DNA of 64,000 bases, from the NCBI GenBank assembly GCA_023512835.1, contig CM042090.1, forward strand, positions 1,434,826-1,498,825, in the 5' to 3' direction. The notes beneath the pieces are model-generated. The model searched no databases. It saw nothing but the letters and a program-made list of their open reading frames with translations, and was not told the DNA's origin. Origin of the DNA: Taxillus chinensis (taxonomy: Eukaryota; Streptophyta; Magnoliopsida; Santalales; Loranthaceae). The stretch's first letter is position 1; every line of letters starts with the position of its first letter. The translations under genes and the position numbers were made by a program. Shown piece by piece: positions 36,313 through 49,769 of the stretch.

Positions 36313-36650
36313 TAGGGATGACAATGAGATGGATTTGAGATGGGTCACCCCTATTCTGAATCCGTTTCGTCTAAGAAAATCATATCTTAAATTCGCTTCG
36401 ATTCCGATTACACTAACTCGATAACCCGTCCCGTTAGGGTTAGGTTGGGGCGGATACCCAATAAATATGCTATATTGCCTTATATATACTGGTTTGACAC
36501 GTGTTATCTCGTCCTAAAATCCTTATCGAGTCGAAGATACTTGTCCCAAACCCGCCCCAAACCCAATTATACTAATCTCAAATCCATCCCATTAGGAGCA
36601 GGGTGGGATGGGCCAGATATCCGATATAACCCTCCCCATTGTCATCCTTA
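36313..36650. mobile_element. hAT-type MITE, 338 bp, TAGGGATGACAATG ends
   Basis: The left end is TAGGGATGACAATG. The reverse complement of the right end is TAAGGATGACAATG, 13 of 14 identical. GGTTGAAT flanks it at 36305-36312 and 36651-36658, a perfect 8-bp duplication as made by hAT transposases. It has no coding capacity. Confidence 0.88.
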
Positions 36651-37182
36651 GGTTGAATATTCTTTTTTCTTTAATTTATTGAAAAACAAAAGCCTAAGAT
36701 TTAATTAGAATAAAACATTAGTCGCCTAATGGAAATCGGAAACCTGAGAAAGTCCAACAAATTATAAAATTAGAGATTAAATATACAATAACATGCGAAA
36801 CTTATCATAAATGGTATGGAAGCTTATCTTCATAGATCGACAAGTATAAATAAATTACAGAGAGGGTGGTAGTGGTAAAATAGATCGAGTAGAGTAAAAA
36901 CCTACACATAGGCACGTATGTTATTAACAATATTGTATATGGCGAATAGAAAAGCTAAAGAAGGTGGGTTAGGAGACTACAATAAAGCCTACGGTGGTCA
37001 AGCAGCAGTACTGTGGTCATCGCCGCCACCGCAAGCATGGAATTCAAATCCCCCAACGGAGGTGGTGTCGTTCACAATATGCACTTGTTGTGACGACCCA
37101 CATCACTCTTACCAGTGCTGGTACCGTTGATGCCCCATTCACAGCGGTGACGCTTCCCTCCGTTGTTGGTGTTATTGTAATT

Positions 37183-38165
37183 TAGAAATGGTAAATTGCT
37201 TGAAATAAAAATTGTAATTGTAATTTGATGGTGCTGCTGAATTAATTTAATTTATTATAATCTGTTAATTATTATTATATTTTTTTGGCTGTCCACTCTT
37301 ATTAGTACAGTATTATTTTGATAAAATAAAAATGAAAAAAAACATTTTGTTGTTTTTAGTATCATTTTTCGTAGAAAAGCGATTGCACAAGAGATTGATT
37401 TCATTTTCTGGGTCTAGTATAAATTTTTTAGCGTATATATGACACTTTATATTGTCATCATATGGAGTGCATGCATTATTTTGTATTTTTATAGGCAAGA
37501 AGCTGAAATAACATCTTTATTTTCCTTTAGCAGATCAATGTCAGTAGTGTTTTCATCCATCTAAGTGGCCTAATCATTTTCAGGAAATCATATAGTGCCT
37601 ACATATTTTTGTGCTTCCTGTGTGGTGCAATTAATTGACTTGGGCCTCATATAGTGCCTGTAGCACATTTTAGTGCTTCCTGCATGGAGCCTGCATATTT
37701 TATTTCTTTTTCACTTGATGGAAATTTGGTGTTAGAATTTGGAACATGGGAGGCAGACAACTAGACAAGTAGTTGTAGATGTCATTCATTATATGCTTGA
37801 TAAATTTCTTTACCATGTTGATATTGAAGCCCTTTCTATATGGTTTGATATGCATGTGCTGGAATCATATCCCTAAATTTACGTTGCATTTTCCAAGTTA
37901 GTTACAACATATCATATTTATTCTCATGAGAAGTGTTATATATATATATATATATATATGATATGATATTATAATATGTTCATGTATTGCAGGGAGTCTC
38001 AAAGGAAGAATCAATTTGATAGTGCTACTACAATTTAAAAATGATAAATTATTTGAAATAAAAACAAAAATTGTAATTTAATAGTGTTGCTAAACCAATT
38101 TAATTTATTATAATCTGTTAATTATTACTCTATTTTTTGGGTTGTCTACTCTCATTAGTATAGTC
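37183..38165 (+). repeat. Pair of 130-bp direct repeats, 850 bp apart
   Basis: Segment 37183-37310 (TAATTTAATTTATTATAATC and TAGTACAGT phrases) recurs with changes at 38033-38165. The pair could be a local duplication or the ends of a short retroelement. No TG...CA ends or target duplication was found. Confidence 0.6.
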
Positions 38166-40066
38166 TCTTGGGTAACTTAAATTTTGTATTTTGGAGAATA
38201 AGTTGTGGTTTCTTTTTGTTTCATTTTGCAGGTTATGCAATACTACCAGTGGACTATTTTATCTCCAATGTGCGTATTTTATTTGTTCCCTTAAATGACC
38301 TGGAATGATGATTTTGATGGTGGTATATTTTTTGATCCCTATAAAGAAAATATAGTTGTTGGTGCTGGATGGTTTGCTAGTGGAGACTGCTAGTGCTTGC
38401 TAGTCATAGTTTATTGGTGGCATGACATTTCAGTGTATATATTCAGTACTACATTAGTCATGAAAAAATTTATTTGATCACTACCAGTATCCCTAAAATA
38501 ACAATTTTATTTTGTTTTTCCCATTTGATGTTATGATGTCTTATTGCTATACTGATTTTTAGATTTTGACTTGTATTATGGGATTTGCCTCTCTATTGTT
38601 ATATGTTAGTTGGAAATCTCCAAAAGATTCAATAATTGCAAATTTTTTGTAATCATATTTTCTTATTTTTGAGACAATCCATTGCTGGATTGATATTTGT
38701 TCTTAGAATATAGATGCTTGTGGTATAAAATCATGAAAAGTTTAAATAAGCCATGGTCCTGCCAATGCAACCGGACTACTTCAGCATCCTCTCTAATGAA
38801 TCACAGTTGTAGCATTGACTTCCACTCAAAGCGTGGGATACTGCTTTAATTCCTGTGTCCGGCAAAAAGCCACCCAAATTTAAAAAACTAAGCCTTACTG
38901 GTGCATATAATATGAACTCTCATGTTATAAAAGAAAATTTCTATTGGGGTTGGACATTTGCCATCTTTTCATTAAAGAACAAATCATCTATACAATGTGC
39001 TTCACAAATATTTGAACAAGTTATGAACTTACGAATTCATCTCTCTTTTTATGTTTCTTAGGTAGATTGTTAAGAGTTTTCTTTAGATAAGACCTTCTAA
39101 ATCCATTTCCCTTCAACAATAGACTTATCTCAATGTAAAAAAAAGGTAAAAAAATCAAATTTCTCAGCTATCATTGTGATAAAATGCACCATACGCAGGA
39201 AGCCAAGCATCATTGGCGGGCTCAAATGATTTGGGAGGGAGGGGCAAGAGCAAATTTATTCAACATAAATAAAAAGGATTACATAAAGAGTGACCAAACT
39301 AGTTTGTTGATGGTGCTGAATGTTTGCTAGCAGAGGCTACTAGTGCACACCTAATAATCATACTATTTTCAACCAAAATAAAAAAAGTGCATGAAATACT
39401 ATTTTCCATTTAACCAACCAATTTGCAACATATAATCATACAACTAGCATGTTACTGCTGAAAGGTTTAAATTTTTAAATTTAGTAGGTGTCCACTTGAA
39501 TTCCTCCATCAATTCTTTAAATCTCCACCTAACAAACCCTTACTGTCTACATAAGAAACAAAAAAAAAAAAAAACTTGTAACACCATCCATAAATTTTAT
39601 ATTGCAAAAATGGCTTGCCACGTAACCTAAAACTTGGCAAACTTCCTAAGGCATGTAACATAATTCACGCTTGTTTGAATACCCAACTACATTACCACGC
39701 AACCCAGAATCTGATTTGGTTTAAATAGCCACTACATTTGCAAATTCACACCAAAATATCATTTCTCAAGGCCTTTATTAATAATATGGATTATGAAATT
39801 CTTCCCTTGCATGATCCAACTTCTTCATTAAGAACAAGTTACTCTGTCTCAACGTCATTTGCAACTCTTCTCCTATCATCCACTCCCCATTTAAGGTAAC
39901 TGCAATTTGCAAAGCATATGGAAGTGTTGTCTTTAATATCAAAGTATATTAACAAATAAAAATGAATTTAAGTAATTTTTCTACTAATAATGACAAGGCA
40001 ACTCCTCACTCGGGAGGAGGCAGTGGTAGAACGAGACGTGAGTAAGCCCGCGAAGGAGGGGATCAT

Positions 40067-40294
40067 GATGGCGGCAAAAGTGATGGCGGCTACGATCCAG
40101 GGCTATAGTGGGAGGGAAGCAGCATGAGTTGCATTGGTGGAGCGAGGAGAGAAAATGCGACACGAGAGATAGCAATGGCAGTAGAGGGGATGGCGATGGC
40201 AGCAAAGGTGATGGCTGCTACGATACAGTGCTGCAACGGGAGGGAGTGAGGAGTGGGAAGGAAGCAGCGGCATTGATGGAGCGAGGAGAGAAAA
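40067..40294 (+). repeat. Imperfect tandem duplication of about 100 bp
   Basis: GATGGCGGCAAAAGTGATGG to TGGAGCGAGGAGAGAAAAT (40067-40156) is repeated with changes at 40190-40294. It is GC-rich, open on both strands, with no known domain. Confidence 0.65.
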
Positions 40295-40430
40295 TTAGAG
40301 ATTTTGGGTTATAAGGATATTTTAAAAACCCCATCATTTAATTACAACCCTTAAATGTATTTAAGTTAAATCTAAGGGTTAAAAATGAAGTTAGTGTCTT
40401 TAAGAGGACTGTCTTTCATTTTCTATTTAT

Positions 40431-40987
40431 CAGGGGTGTGCATCTACCCGCCCAACCCACTTTATCCGCAGACCCAACCTGAACCTACCCACTACTAGCA
40501 AATAAAAATTATTTTGTGGTGGATTGAGTCGGTTAGCGAGTAAAAATACTCAAACCTGCTATTAACCAGACTCACCGCACTCCATTATAAAAATATAGTA
40601 AATCTTATCATTTATCTATTAGACATTAGTTCATTACCATCTCTCTCATTGTGAAAGTTGAGTCATATAGCATGACACCTATGATTGTGAGTTTGTAATA
40701 TTACAATCCATAAATCTCATATCTTTCCTCATTTGTAATTACAAATATATAGTGAATAATATAATATATTTTTTATTATAATTATTTTATATTTTATGCG
40801 TTTAATTTTTTTTAATATATGTTATTTAATTATATACTAATAAATGACAATTGACACCCGCTTTATCCGTCATACCCGTTGGTTAACACCCGCCAAAAAT
40901 TTGACAAACCTGCCGATTATTGAAATTGATGAGTCAATTAATGATCTAGCCTTTCACCCGACCCCACTCGACCCATGCACACCGCCA
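40431..40987. mobile_element. hAT-type MITE, 557 bp, GGGTGTGCAT ends
   Basis: The ends are CAGGGGTGTGCAT and, reversed, TGGCGGTGTGCAT. CTATTTAT occurs at 40423-40430 and 40988-40995, and the identity extends three further bases on the right. An 8-bp duplication points to hAT mobilisation. A (CT)n/(TA)n run (about 40999-41062) follows directly. Confidence 0.82.
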
Positions 40988-40998
40988 CTATTTATCAG

Positions 40999-41063
<65 letters not shown>

Positions 41064-41186
41064 TGTAAGAGTTTGGACTATCTTTGTAAGTTTTCTAAAC
41101 CCAACAACACTTAACACCCCCATATTTTCTTTACATATTACTGCTGGCCGAGTCACTTTCTCCCTAACCAAACCGGATAAATAAGA

Positions 41187-41748
41187 GCGTGTTTGGTTAC
41201 AAATTTTTTTTTTGTTTTCGGTACTCAAATGCAGAAAACCATCATTTTTTTTGTTTGGCAACTGTTTTTTTTTTTATGTTTTTGAAAACAAACTGTTTTC
41301 AAATGCATTAAAATGAGAACACATTATACATGTTTTCTATTTAGTATTTTTGTTTTCGTTTGTTTTTTCCGGTTATCCCCCCCCCCCCCCCCCCTGGGCT
41401 GTTAGATCTACCCCTCCGATGACCTCCCCACGGCTCAAACCCCCTACGCACGACTCTCCCCACCCGGCGCGACCTCTCCCCTGCGCACTTCCCCCCTGGC
41501 TCGACCCCCTTTGCGCACGACCTCCCCGCTGTCAGATCCCCCTCCCCTCGGCGACCTCTCGCTGTGACGAGATGACCTCGAGCCTTCCCCTCCACGTACG
41601 GCACACGAAAAACAAAAGCGGTAAAACGAAAACCAAAAAGCGGAAAATGACGACCAAACAAAAAAAGCGTATTGAATGACAAATTTTTAAAATAATTGAG
41701 TATCGGTTTTCGGTTTCCGAAAACAGAGAAGCAATGCCAAACATAGCC
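41187..41748. mobile_element. MITE candidate abutting the REX1-B gene
   Basis: The ends are GCGTGTTTGG and, on the right, CCAAACATAGCC, roughly inverted. TAAGA occurs at 41182-41186 and 41749-41753. A poly-C run (about 41379-41394) and a C-rich core give a proline-rich reading frame that is not a gene. Its right end lies 11 bases from the REX1-B stop codon. Confidence 0.5.
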
Positions 41749-41758
41749 TAAGATGTAG

Positions 41759-44700
41759 TCAATTACTCTCAAGGGAAGTAATCTCATACCGCACTTCTTC
41801 CAAATATTCATTTATGGTGGTCACAGCATCCTGCACGCCCTTGATGGCTTCCTTGAGAGCACAGTCGTACTCAGCGTCCGCCTCAGCGTCCTCAGTTCCG
41901 GCAGCATCAGTTATCTCACGCACATGAACACACTCATGCTCAGCCGAGTTCTTGAATCGGCAATATGTGTGACTCAATGGGCGCTCAGATGGTCGTCCTG
42001 CCTTCTTCAGTACCTGGATTGTAGCAGTCTTCATAAAAGCAAAAAAAAAAATTGTAAGTAACCAGATCTTCAGGGAGTGGAAATAAAAACATTGCATTAC
42101 AACAACAAATAAATAAATAAATAATATTATAAATTTTGAATAGGAAAGAAAATGATATAAGAGCTAGGAGGAATAATGCCAGAAACAAAAGCAACATAAT
42201 CATAATGAGTTTGATGGCCCAAAAAGAAAAAGAAAAATTTGCAGCAGTTCATATTGGAGTCTCACTCGTGAATACTACTATGCCTCCAATTGGAAAATCA
42301 CTCTAAAGAAAACTACTCACAAGACAAGTTTTTGAATCCACCTGACTTATGAAAAAGAGAAGTGTATCCCCCTTTCACAGATCTCAAATTTATTACAACA
42401 GCTCATAATAAACTATGCATTACAACTGGTATTGTACATGCCTTTTTTTAGAAAATTTTAGTTTAGATGTGTTGTATTTCGTCTAAAATAATAAATAGCA
42501 CATGTCAATATAGGTACGAGAACAAAGACCCAACGAGATAGAAAATAACACAAATAGCTTAATGTACCCCCATGTAATGCAGAACATTGATACGAAAAGT
42601 TAATCATAATTTGCAACACAATATATAGGTAATGATAGACAATCAAATGCATGAATTTATATTAATATGACAGCACATCTACTCCACTCTTCAATCCTAA
42701 TGGTTGTTTTTTCCTGTCGGCTCAACACCAAACGATCTTGCTTTCTTCCATTGGATAAACAATAAAACAATAAAGTACTTTCTCGGCTAATCACTAACCA
42801 ACATCTAATCTATCTGTGTAAATGCAACAAGGTCAAAGATAAGTTGAATATTGTTTGCAATATGAGCAAATACAAATGAAAAAACTAGTCATTTTTTTAT
42901 GTAAATATAGAGCGACTTTCTTTTGTGTTAGTTGTGTTCATAAAATTTTGAATGAGTACTTAAAGTTTAGAAAAGCTTTGAAAATGTGTTGAAGTCCAAA
43001 AAGTAGAGCACACTTATGTCTTAGAGCAGTCAATTCATAAGAAGCGAGCAGGAAACAGCTCCACGGTTCCAACGATCATCGCAGACTGCAATGAATATTT
43101 TTGAACTACTCAAAACTGACCAAATGCTAGGAAAGAGCAGTCAACTATTTTAAGAGATAGGGGCCAAACTTGAGCAATCGTCTGATTGCTCAACATCGAC
43201 ATAACCCTCTGATCAGTTAATTAATTGACATAGAACAGTCAACTGTTTTACTATCATCTGTGATGAGCAGTTTACTTGTCTTGGAAAAAGTGAATATTGA
43301 GCTTTTGAGTTTGAGTCAATCTTTGTTGGCGTAGCAGTAGCAGTTGACCGTTTGAGCTAATTTTCTTTCTCCTTCATGAGAATGGATCAATGATCAAGAA
43401 GAATTGTGAGTTATTTGAATGATGTTTATAAAACATTTCTTGGCCGTCAGACTCAGCTTTCATTGTCATACATTTTGTAAACTAAACTGCAATTATGTTT
43501 GATGCGATGTGAGCATTGAGAGGACATTTATAAACATGTAATGAGTTATACAATTAAATTAGCATATTGATTATAAATCTTTAAAACTTGAGTGGAAGTA
43601 TATTTCCCAATAATATACTTCAATGTTTCAAAGTTACATTTGACATAAATTATAACTTTAGCTAACACGGTTACATTATACTCACCATCAAATTCGTCTA
43701 AACTCCAACCTACTCTTCACGCTAAACACACGATATCTCCATAAACAAGGGTAAATCGAAAAAATTATAGTCAAGCAAAAAAATAGATGATACAACATTA
43801 AAAAATAATTAATTAAAATGATATTTTAGCAAATTAAATTTAACTTTACCTAATTAATTTTAACTAATACCCATTAGAAATGCTCTAAGTAATTGTAAGC
43901 AAATGCCAAATTTCATGTAAATTTTTATATCTTACAAGTAAATAATACTAATTTTCTAAGGCATTAGTAAGAACCATGATGACTTTATAATCAGTCTCAA
44001 CCCTCCTTTGCTCATTGGGGATGTAATCATATATTGGTTTGTTCTTTTACTAACATCAACATTGATGACTTTGAGGATCAAAGAATCTTTAGGAGAATAT
44101 TAAGTCAAATATTAATATCTTTTAACTTCATATATGTATATATATATATATATGTATGTATTCATTTCTCTCTTTCAATAACTATAGTTTTATCCCCATT
44201 ATAATTTATTTTCATTTTCAACAAGCAGATGCAAAAAAAGGGATTAAAAATATGTTAGGCTCATATCCATGCAAACTTATGTTAGGTGTATAACAAAAGG
44301 ATATGATTGTCTTTTTATTTGAGAGTTTTGTTTTACTTTGATTGAGGGTTATGTTTTATTTTGGAGAATCTAATTAAATAATTATTATAGTGAAAGAGAC
44401 AACAACCTTTCGAACTACAAACTAACTATTCTTATATTTTGTATTTCATCTATCAATAAATTTGTTCTTTTGCTTCGGTTCCTATCAAAATACATGTGAA
44501 ATAAAAAAAAATGAAAAAGAAAACGTAAGAAACTTATTTAGAAAGGCAACATATTTTAAAAGAAGCAACAAAGCAGTGCTACAGGAAAATTTTTATTTAC
44601 ACTAAGTAAAAAAAAATAGTAGAGACAATTAGGCTTCAATTTTACATAGCCTTGCAATGTTTTCAATTTCAAAAGACTCTTACATATACTCATGAGGGTA

Positions 44701-47700
44701 TTCAATCGGGCCATTTTCCAGTCACTATGCCAAACCAAAGCATCCCACGACAACAACCAACTTAAACAACAAAAGCAATGCAGTAATGACAACTGCCATA
44801 AAATTTACACAAATTCTTAAAGGCTACTAACAATGAGGAACACATACCAAATGCAATTTCTGCTTTTCTTGAGCTTGAACAGCTCTGAGCAAGCGAGCTA
44901 GATCATCCCGACAGCAATCATCCTTAAGAAATAAGGACTCAATTTCAAGGACCTAAACTAATGTATAACTTGCATCAGAATGTGGCAGAAGAGTTTTGGT
45001 GGAACTGTAAAAGAAATATTGATGATCTCATGCCCAACCTGTTTTGAGCATTCATTGAATTCCACAGTAACCACACCGCACAGCTGTTGGTAAGTTGAAT
45101 CTGCGCCTGAAATCATATACTCAGCAAACCCCCTACCAAATTAATATAATGTTACGATTAACAAAAAAATCTAATTGCAACTAAATAAATAAATATATAA
45201 TACATGGTTGATTTCTAATGAAAGTCACTCTGAAAACCAGGATCCAAGCCCCAATGGCCCAGAAAATGTCTCAATAGTGCAGGAGTAGCTCCCAATCACT
45301 AGGGAGCATTATGGCATATGTGGCAATCATAGTAGTCAAATCATCAAAGCATTTCAAGGGAGCTCAGATACCTTGGCGATAAAGCACAGCAAAGCGCCAA
45401 TGAAGCAAACAATGCGTAACATAATTAAAAATTAATATAAAATTGAAAAAATATAACAAGTACTTAGAATAAATTAATTTATGAAGACCACCAAGAAATA
45501 CATAAAAATAATTCTATCCAAATCAATTGACCAAATGCCAAAAGCCTAAAGCAATAATTAATAGCTTTCTTTGCCCTTCTTAGTTATTAGTTGGAAATAT
45601 ATTCTATACATTTTTAAAAAATATACATTCCATACTATAGATCTTTAATTTTTCAGAAGTAAAACAATCTAAAAATTTGTATCAAAATTAATTAACCAAA
45701 TATTGAACTATCAATTATCAAAAAATCATAACCAATTAAAACCAGTTATCAAAAATTATAATTCAAAACCAATTAAAAGTTCTAGTTTTTAATTAATAAA
45801 ACCATCATTTATACTATATATTTAAGGATGCAAAAGAGAGCGTAAACTGAATGTGTGATAGTAATATGAATATGCAAATTAACATGGAGAAGGGAGGAAG
45901 CAAAACTCAATCAAGGCCACCACCATCATCGCCACTTGTCACTGTTACAACCTGCAAGTAGTTATAGTGTTTGTCATCACTGACCCATTCCACCTCGGTT
46001 GCTAGTGGCTTGGTTCATCGATTGTTGCACAACTGGACAAAAGTGAAGGCCGGAAATCGACACTCACCATGGTCACCACTTGATGTCGCAAAGGTTGTCA
46101 TAACCATCGCTGACTATAGTTGAGGTCGAATTTCTGAAGCCAGCTACTACGAGTTGTTGCGTTGATAGCTTGAAGAAGGTAAGAAGAGATTTTTGGCTTT
46201 AAAATTCGAGATATAAATCGGAAGTGTCGGCGACAGGTGCTACCACCTACCAGCCCGTCACCATATTTGATCAGTGATCGTAGATAGAGAGAGACTTCAC
46301 TGCAGTTGTCACACGAAATTGCAGCATCATCTTAATCGAGTTGATCTGTCGCAGTCCTGCTATGGCTGGTTCAATTGTCACACGAGTGCACGGTAGCGGT
46401 AAAGTCCAGCAGTCACTCTCTCCAAGATTGTCTCCCAGGTTCGTTGTCACCCTCACCACCATGGGCATCATAGCTGGCCATAGTTAAGGTCTACAGTGGG
46501 GCTGAAGTCAGATCTCATGCAATTGCACTATAGCTAGAGTTGATGCTGGTGTTTGTTTACATCGATCGCTACTCACAGAAGGTAAGGCTGATTTAGTCAA
46601 AACAATAATTTATTTTTAAAAAAGAAAACTTTATGCAACCACTTTGTTTCAAACGCGTCCAAAGCATCTAAGTGGCCGCTTTGACCTCAAAATCAAAATG
46701 TTAATTCAATTTGGCTTTCACTTAAGTAGCACTTTGACTACTCTAGTGGCAATAGCAATATTTTCACTCGCAGTAATCCAAACTAGATGCTTTCCCAAAC
46801 ACAACAACAACACTCTAGTGGCAATAGCAATATTTTCACTTGCAGTAATCCAAACTAGATGCTTTCCCAAACAACACAACAAGTCAACAACAATTGAGCT
46901 CAGCTTTACATTATAATATTTAACGTCAATGCTAAGCAACATACAAAAATATCAATAGTGTGAGTGACAATGTTCATGCACTTTAAGGCCCTTCTTGCAT
47001 CAAAGCTAACCAATACTTAATTCATATCTCATGAAATACAAACAAACAATAATCTAAGAATATAAATCATTTTCATGTTATAGAAGCCAATATATTGACT
47101 TTTAGCAAAAAAAAATGAAAATACAATCTATAAATGTGAACATCAACCCTTGCTTCAAGGTCAGGTGTTAGTGTAAGCTGAAAGGCCATGAGAAAAAAAT
47201 TGCAATATTTGTTAATCTAATTTCATATCTCCTCTACATAATGAGAGATGGCTATGCAAGAAAAAAATAATTTTATGAAACATACTAAATTAATTATGGC
47301 CAAAAATATTGTGTGTATGTAGAGAGAGAAATAATATATGAAACCGGTTCATAGCATTACTGTAAAATCTTGACTAACGTGGACAGTCGTGATTTTTTTC
47401 GTAATCGCTATCTCCCTTTAATAATCTATTATGTTGTCACATCATCACGATTACTCACAAATTATACAATTCCAATAGTACATAGCATTAATCATATATT
47501 AATAATTTTTTAAAACATACTAAATTAATTATGGCCAAGAAAAGAATATATATATATATATATATCCTGAAGCATCCTCTAGGCTAAGAAAATAAATGAA
47601 GCATTCCATGTAACCCCATATACTAATTCCCCCATTTAATTTAGTTTATCCTCAATGTCAACATAATTTATCCTGATGAAAGTAAGCCTAATGAAAACAA

Positions 47701-49769
47701 AATGAAAAAAAAAAACTTACTGTCATGTCTTCTTTGCATTTTACATCGCTCTCAATAACATTGTCCTTGAAATCAAAAAATTTAAAATCGACATAACTAA
47801 CCCCTAAAAAGAGAATGAGTTTTACATCGAACATGTCTTTCTTGCACACTATAGCATTCTCCTTTGCTTTCACATGCCAGACATTAGCAACTCTCAAGCC
47901 TAGATGCTCAAGGGTTGTAGGAGATGGTGAAAACAGAGAAATTGGTTTTATGTGCACACATTCACACACCAACGCAAAATTAACCAGGGCAAGTTTAGGT
48001 GTGTGTAGTCACTAGCTAAAATAATATGCTGCTGATCATCATCCCTAACAAATTTGACTACATCAAAAACTTGATATATTCAAGAATTCTTTCCAGCTTT
48101 TCTGGCCCCAGGTTCAGCTGTCTTCTGCTATATCAGCTAGTGGAAATTCATAGGCCATTTGCAGTAGCCATTATTTGACAGAACACGATTATACCATTCA
48201 ACCAAATAAGTGATGTGTGATCATAGGAGTCTGTTAGTCTACAACTAACAATATTATACCATTCAACCAAATACGTGATGTGTGATCATAGGAGTCTGTT
48301 AGTCTACAACTAACAATTATTATTTTCATCTGCATCTCAAGAGACCATAGCAGCTTTGATCAATTGAACTAAATTTATGCCACTTCAAAAATAATGGCCC
48401 AGGGACGAACCATTACTCATCACCATAGATAAAAGTAAATAAAAAAGTTCAACATTTTGGCCATTTGGCTTGCCAACTGCCATTGCAATTCAGGCTGTTG
48501 GTCGTTGCTGGATCTGGATGCAAAAGTCAGTTTTTACCAAACAAAATTTAGGCGTATTTTAAAGTTTGGACTGAACCAAACTAACTCCACCAAAAACTCA
48601 CGTTGCTAAACAAGCTCTTAGGGTCTGTTTGAATCTATTGAAGTTGTCGTTAATAAAGTTTGTTGTATTTTTTAGGAACAAAATCATAGAAATGATAGAA
48701 TTATTATTATTTAAAAAAATTAGTAAATCATAGAAAAAGTGGAACTACAAATCAGTATTAAAATAATTATAAAAAACAATCCCCATGGCACTCAAAAACG
48801 TCACTGCCACCAGCAATCCAAATGAATCCATAGAGTAAAAACTTCCCATGCAGGAGAAAATAACAAATTAAAAGAAGTTTAGTTGTCATCACACATTTAT
48901 GTCATTAGGCTTCCATCGTGGTATGGAAGGTACCCAAAAAACTGAAGCCCTTAAACTGCTAAAGGAAGTCCCTGGGACTATGAAAAGGCAGATATTATTG
49001 TACAAGCACTCATATCCACAGAACCCTCAAAAGGGTAAAATTGGCCACTGCTATGCAACACATTAATTTTAAATGTCCAGAACTAAGGATTTCCACCGAC
49101 TTTAAATTTTTTATCTGTAACTACTTTAACATTATATATATGCACAATACAACATCTTAATGATTAGACCTAATCACACACTCTAATAGAATCAAACTAC
49201 ATTTCCATGTCATAACAGCTATAAATCTTGACATATACAACAATTATAAAGTTATGTGATTAACGTTAACCCAAACAAGGATTGACAATGCTTCCTGACA
49301 CAGCAAACAATCTTATTGCCATCACAATCGCAAAATGAAACAAAAAGACAATGCCAGAGGCGGTTCTGTCAGCTGAAAAAAATATGAAAAATAAAGTCAT
49401 TCAATTTCAATTCTAAGATTATATCATTCAAACGCATTACATATTAAGCTGTCTCTACTAATCAAAACCTAAAACAACAACAGGGAACAAGGAAATATAA
49501 AATTCTCCTACTTATGCCTTTTTTTTTCTAGCGGTGGTCTCATGAAATCAAACTAAACAGACTGTGAGCTTCGAGAAAAAAAGGGAAGAGAAATAGTGCG
49601 ATCGATTCGAATCGTACTTTCGAAGCTTGGCATAAGCTTCGGCTCTGCGCTTCTGAACAGCGAGAAATCTGGCGAGCAAATGAAGGATCGTGGAGGCTTT
49701 GGAGGCAGAATCGACGTCCATGGCGTCCGAGAGCGTCACCTTCTTTTCGAAATCTCCCAACATCGCCAT
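41759..49769 (-). CDS. REX1-B domain protein (DNA repair-associated), 4 exons
   Basis: Exons on the minus strand are 49769-49618, 45132-45039, 44952-44848 and 42028-41759. All have GT-AG introns and the sum is 621 nt, giving 206 residues. The start MAMLGDFEKKV is the first ATG of the frame. Domain landmarks are ILHLLARFLAVQKRRAEAYA, KLRKGFAEYMISGADSTYQQ, LCGVVTVEFNECSKQ, VLEIESLFL and DDLARLLRAVQAQEKQKLHL. These follow the order of the REX1-B family (Chlamydomonas Rex1 and animal REX1BD), with tyrosine/phenylalanine, L-C-x-x-V-T and Q-x-x-E-K-x-x-L positions. The tail (KKAGRPSERPLSHTYC, then acidic and helical) looks plant-specific. Rex1 was linked genetically to DNA excision repair in algae, and the plant biochemical role is unknown. 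Intron 1 is about 4.5 kb and repeat-rich. Confidence 0.85.
46741..46880 (-). repeat. 72-bp tandem duplication in REX1-B intron 1
   Basis: CTCTAGTGGCAATAGCAATA to CTTTCCCAAAC occurs at 46741-46812 and again from 46813, almost identical. The match implies a recent duplication. Confidence 0.9.
48188..48316 (-). repeat. 65-bp tandem duplication in REX1-B intron 1
   Basis: ATTATACCATTCAACCAAAT to CTACAACTAACA is repeated from 48253 with about one mismatch. Confidence 0.9.

Larger units (their letters stand above)
36659..40422. other. Intergenic DNA with internal duplications
   Basis: No gene could be supported. Short frames at 36918-37185 (ending CTCCDDPHHSYQC, loosely zinc-knuckle-like) and 38855-39061 are unrecognised. 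Repeats inside are listed separately. (TA)n occurs at about 37938-37960. Confidence 0.45.

Noticed and set aside
36918..37185. Frame ending CTCCDDPHHSYQC, zinc-knuckle-like
   Set aside because: Spacing does not fit CX2CX4HX4C cleanly, and no other gag sequence surrounds it.
41341..41811. 156-codon minus-strand frame with a glycine/arginine-rich end
   Set aside because: It arises from the C-rich core of a MITE-like element and overlaps the end of the REX1-B gene.
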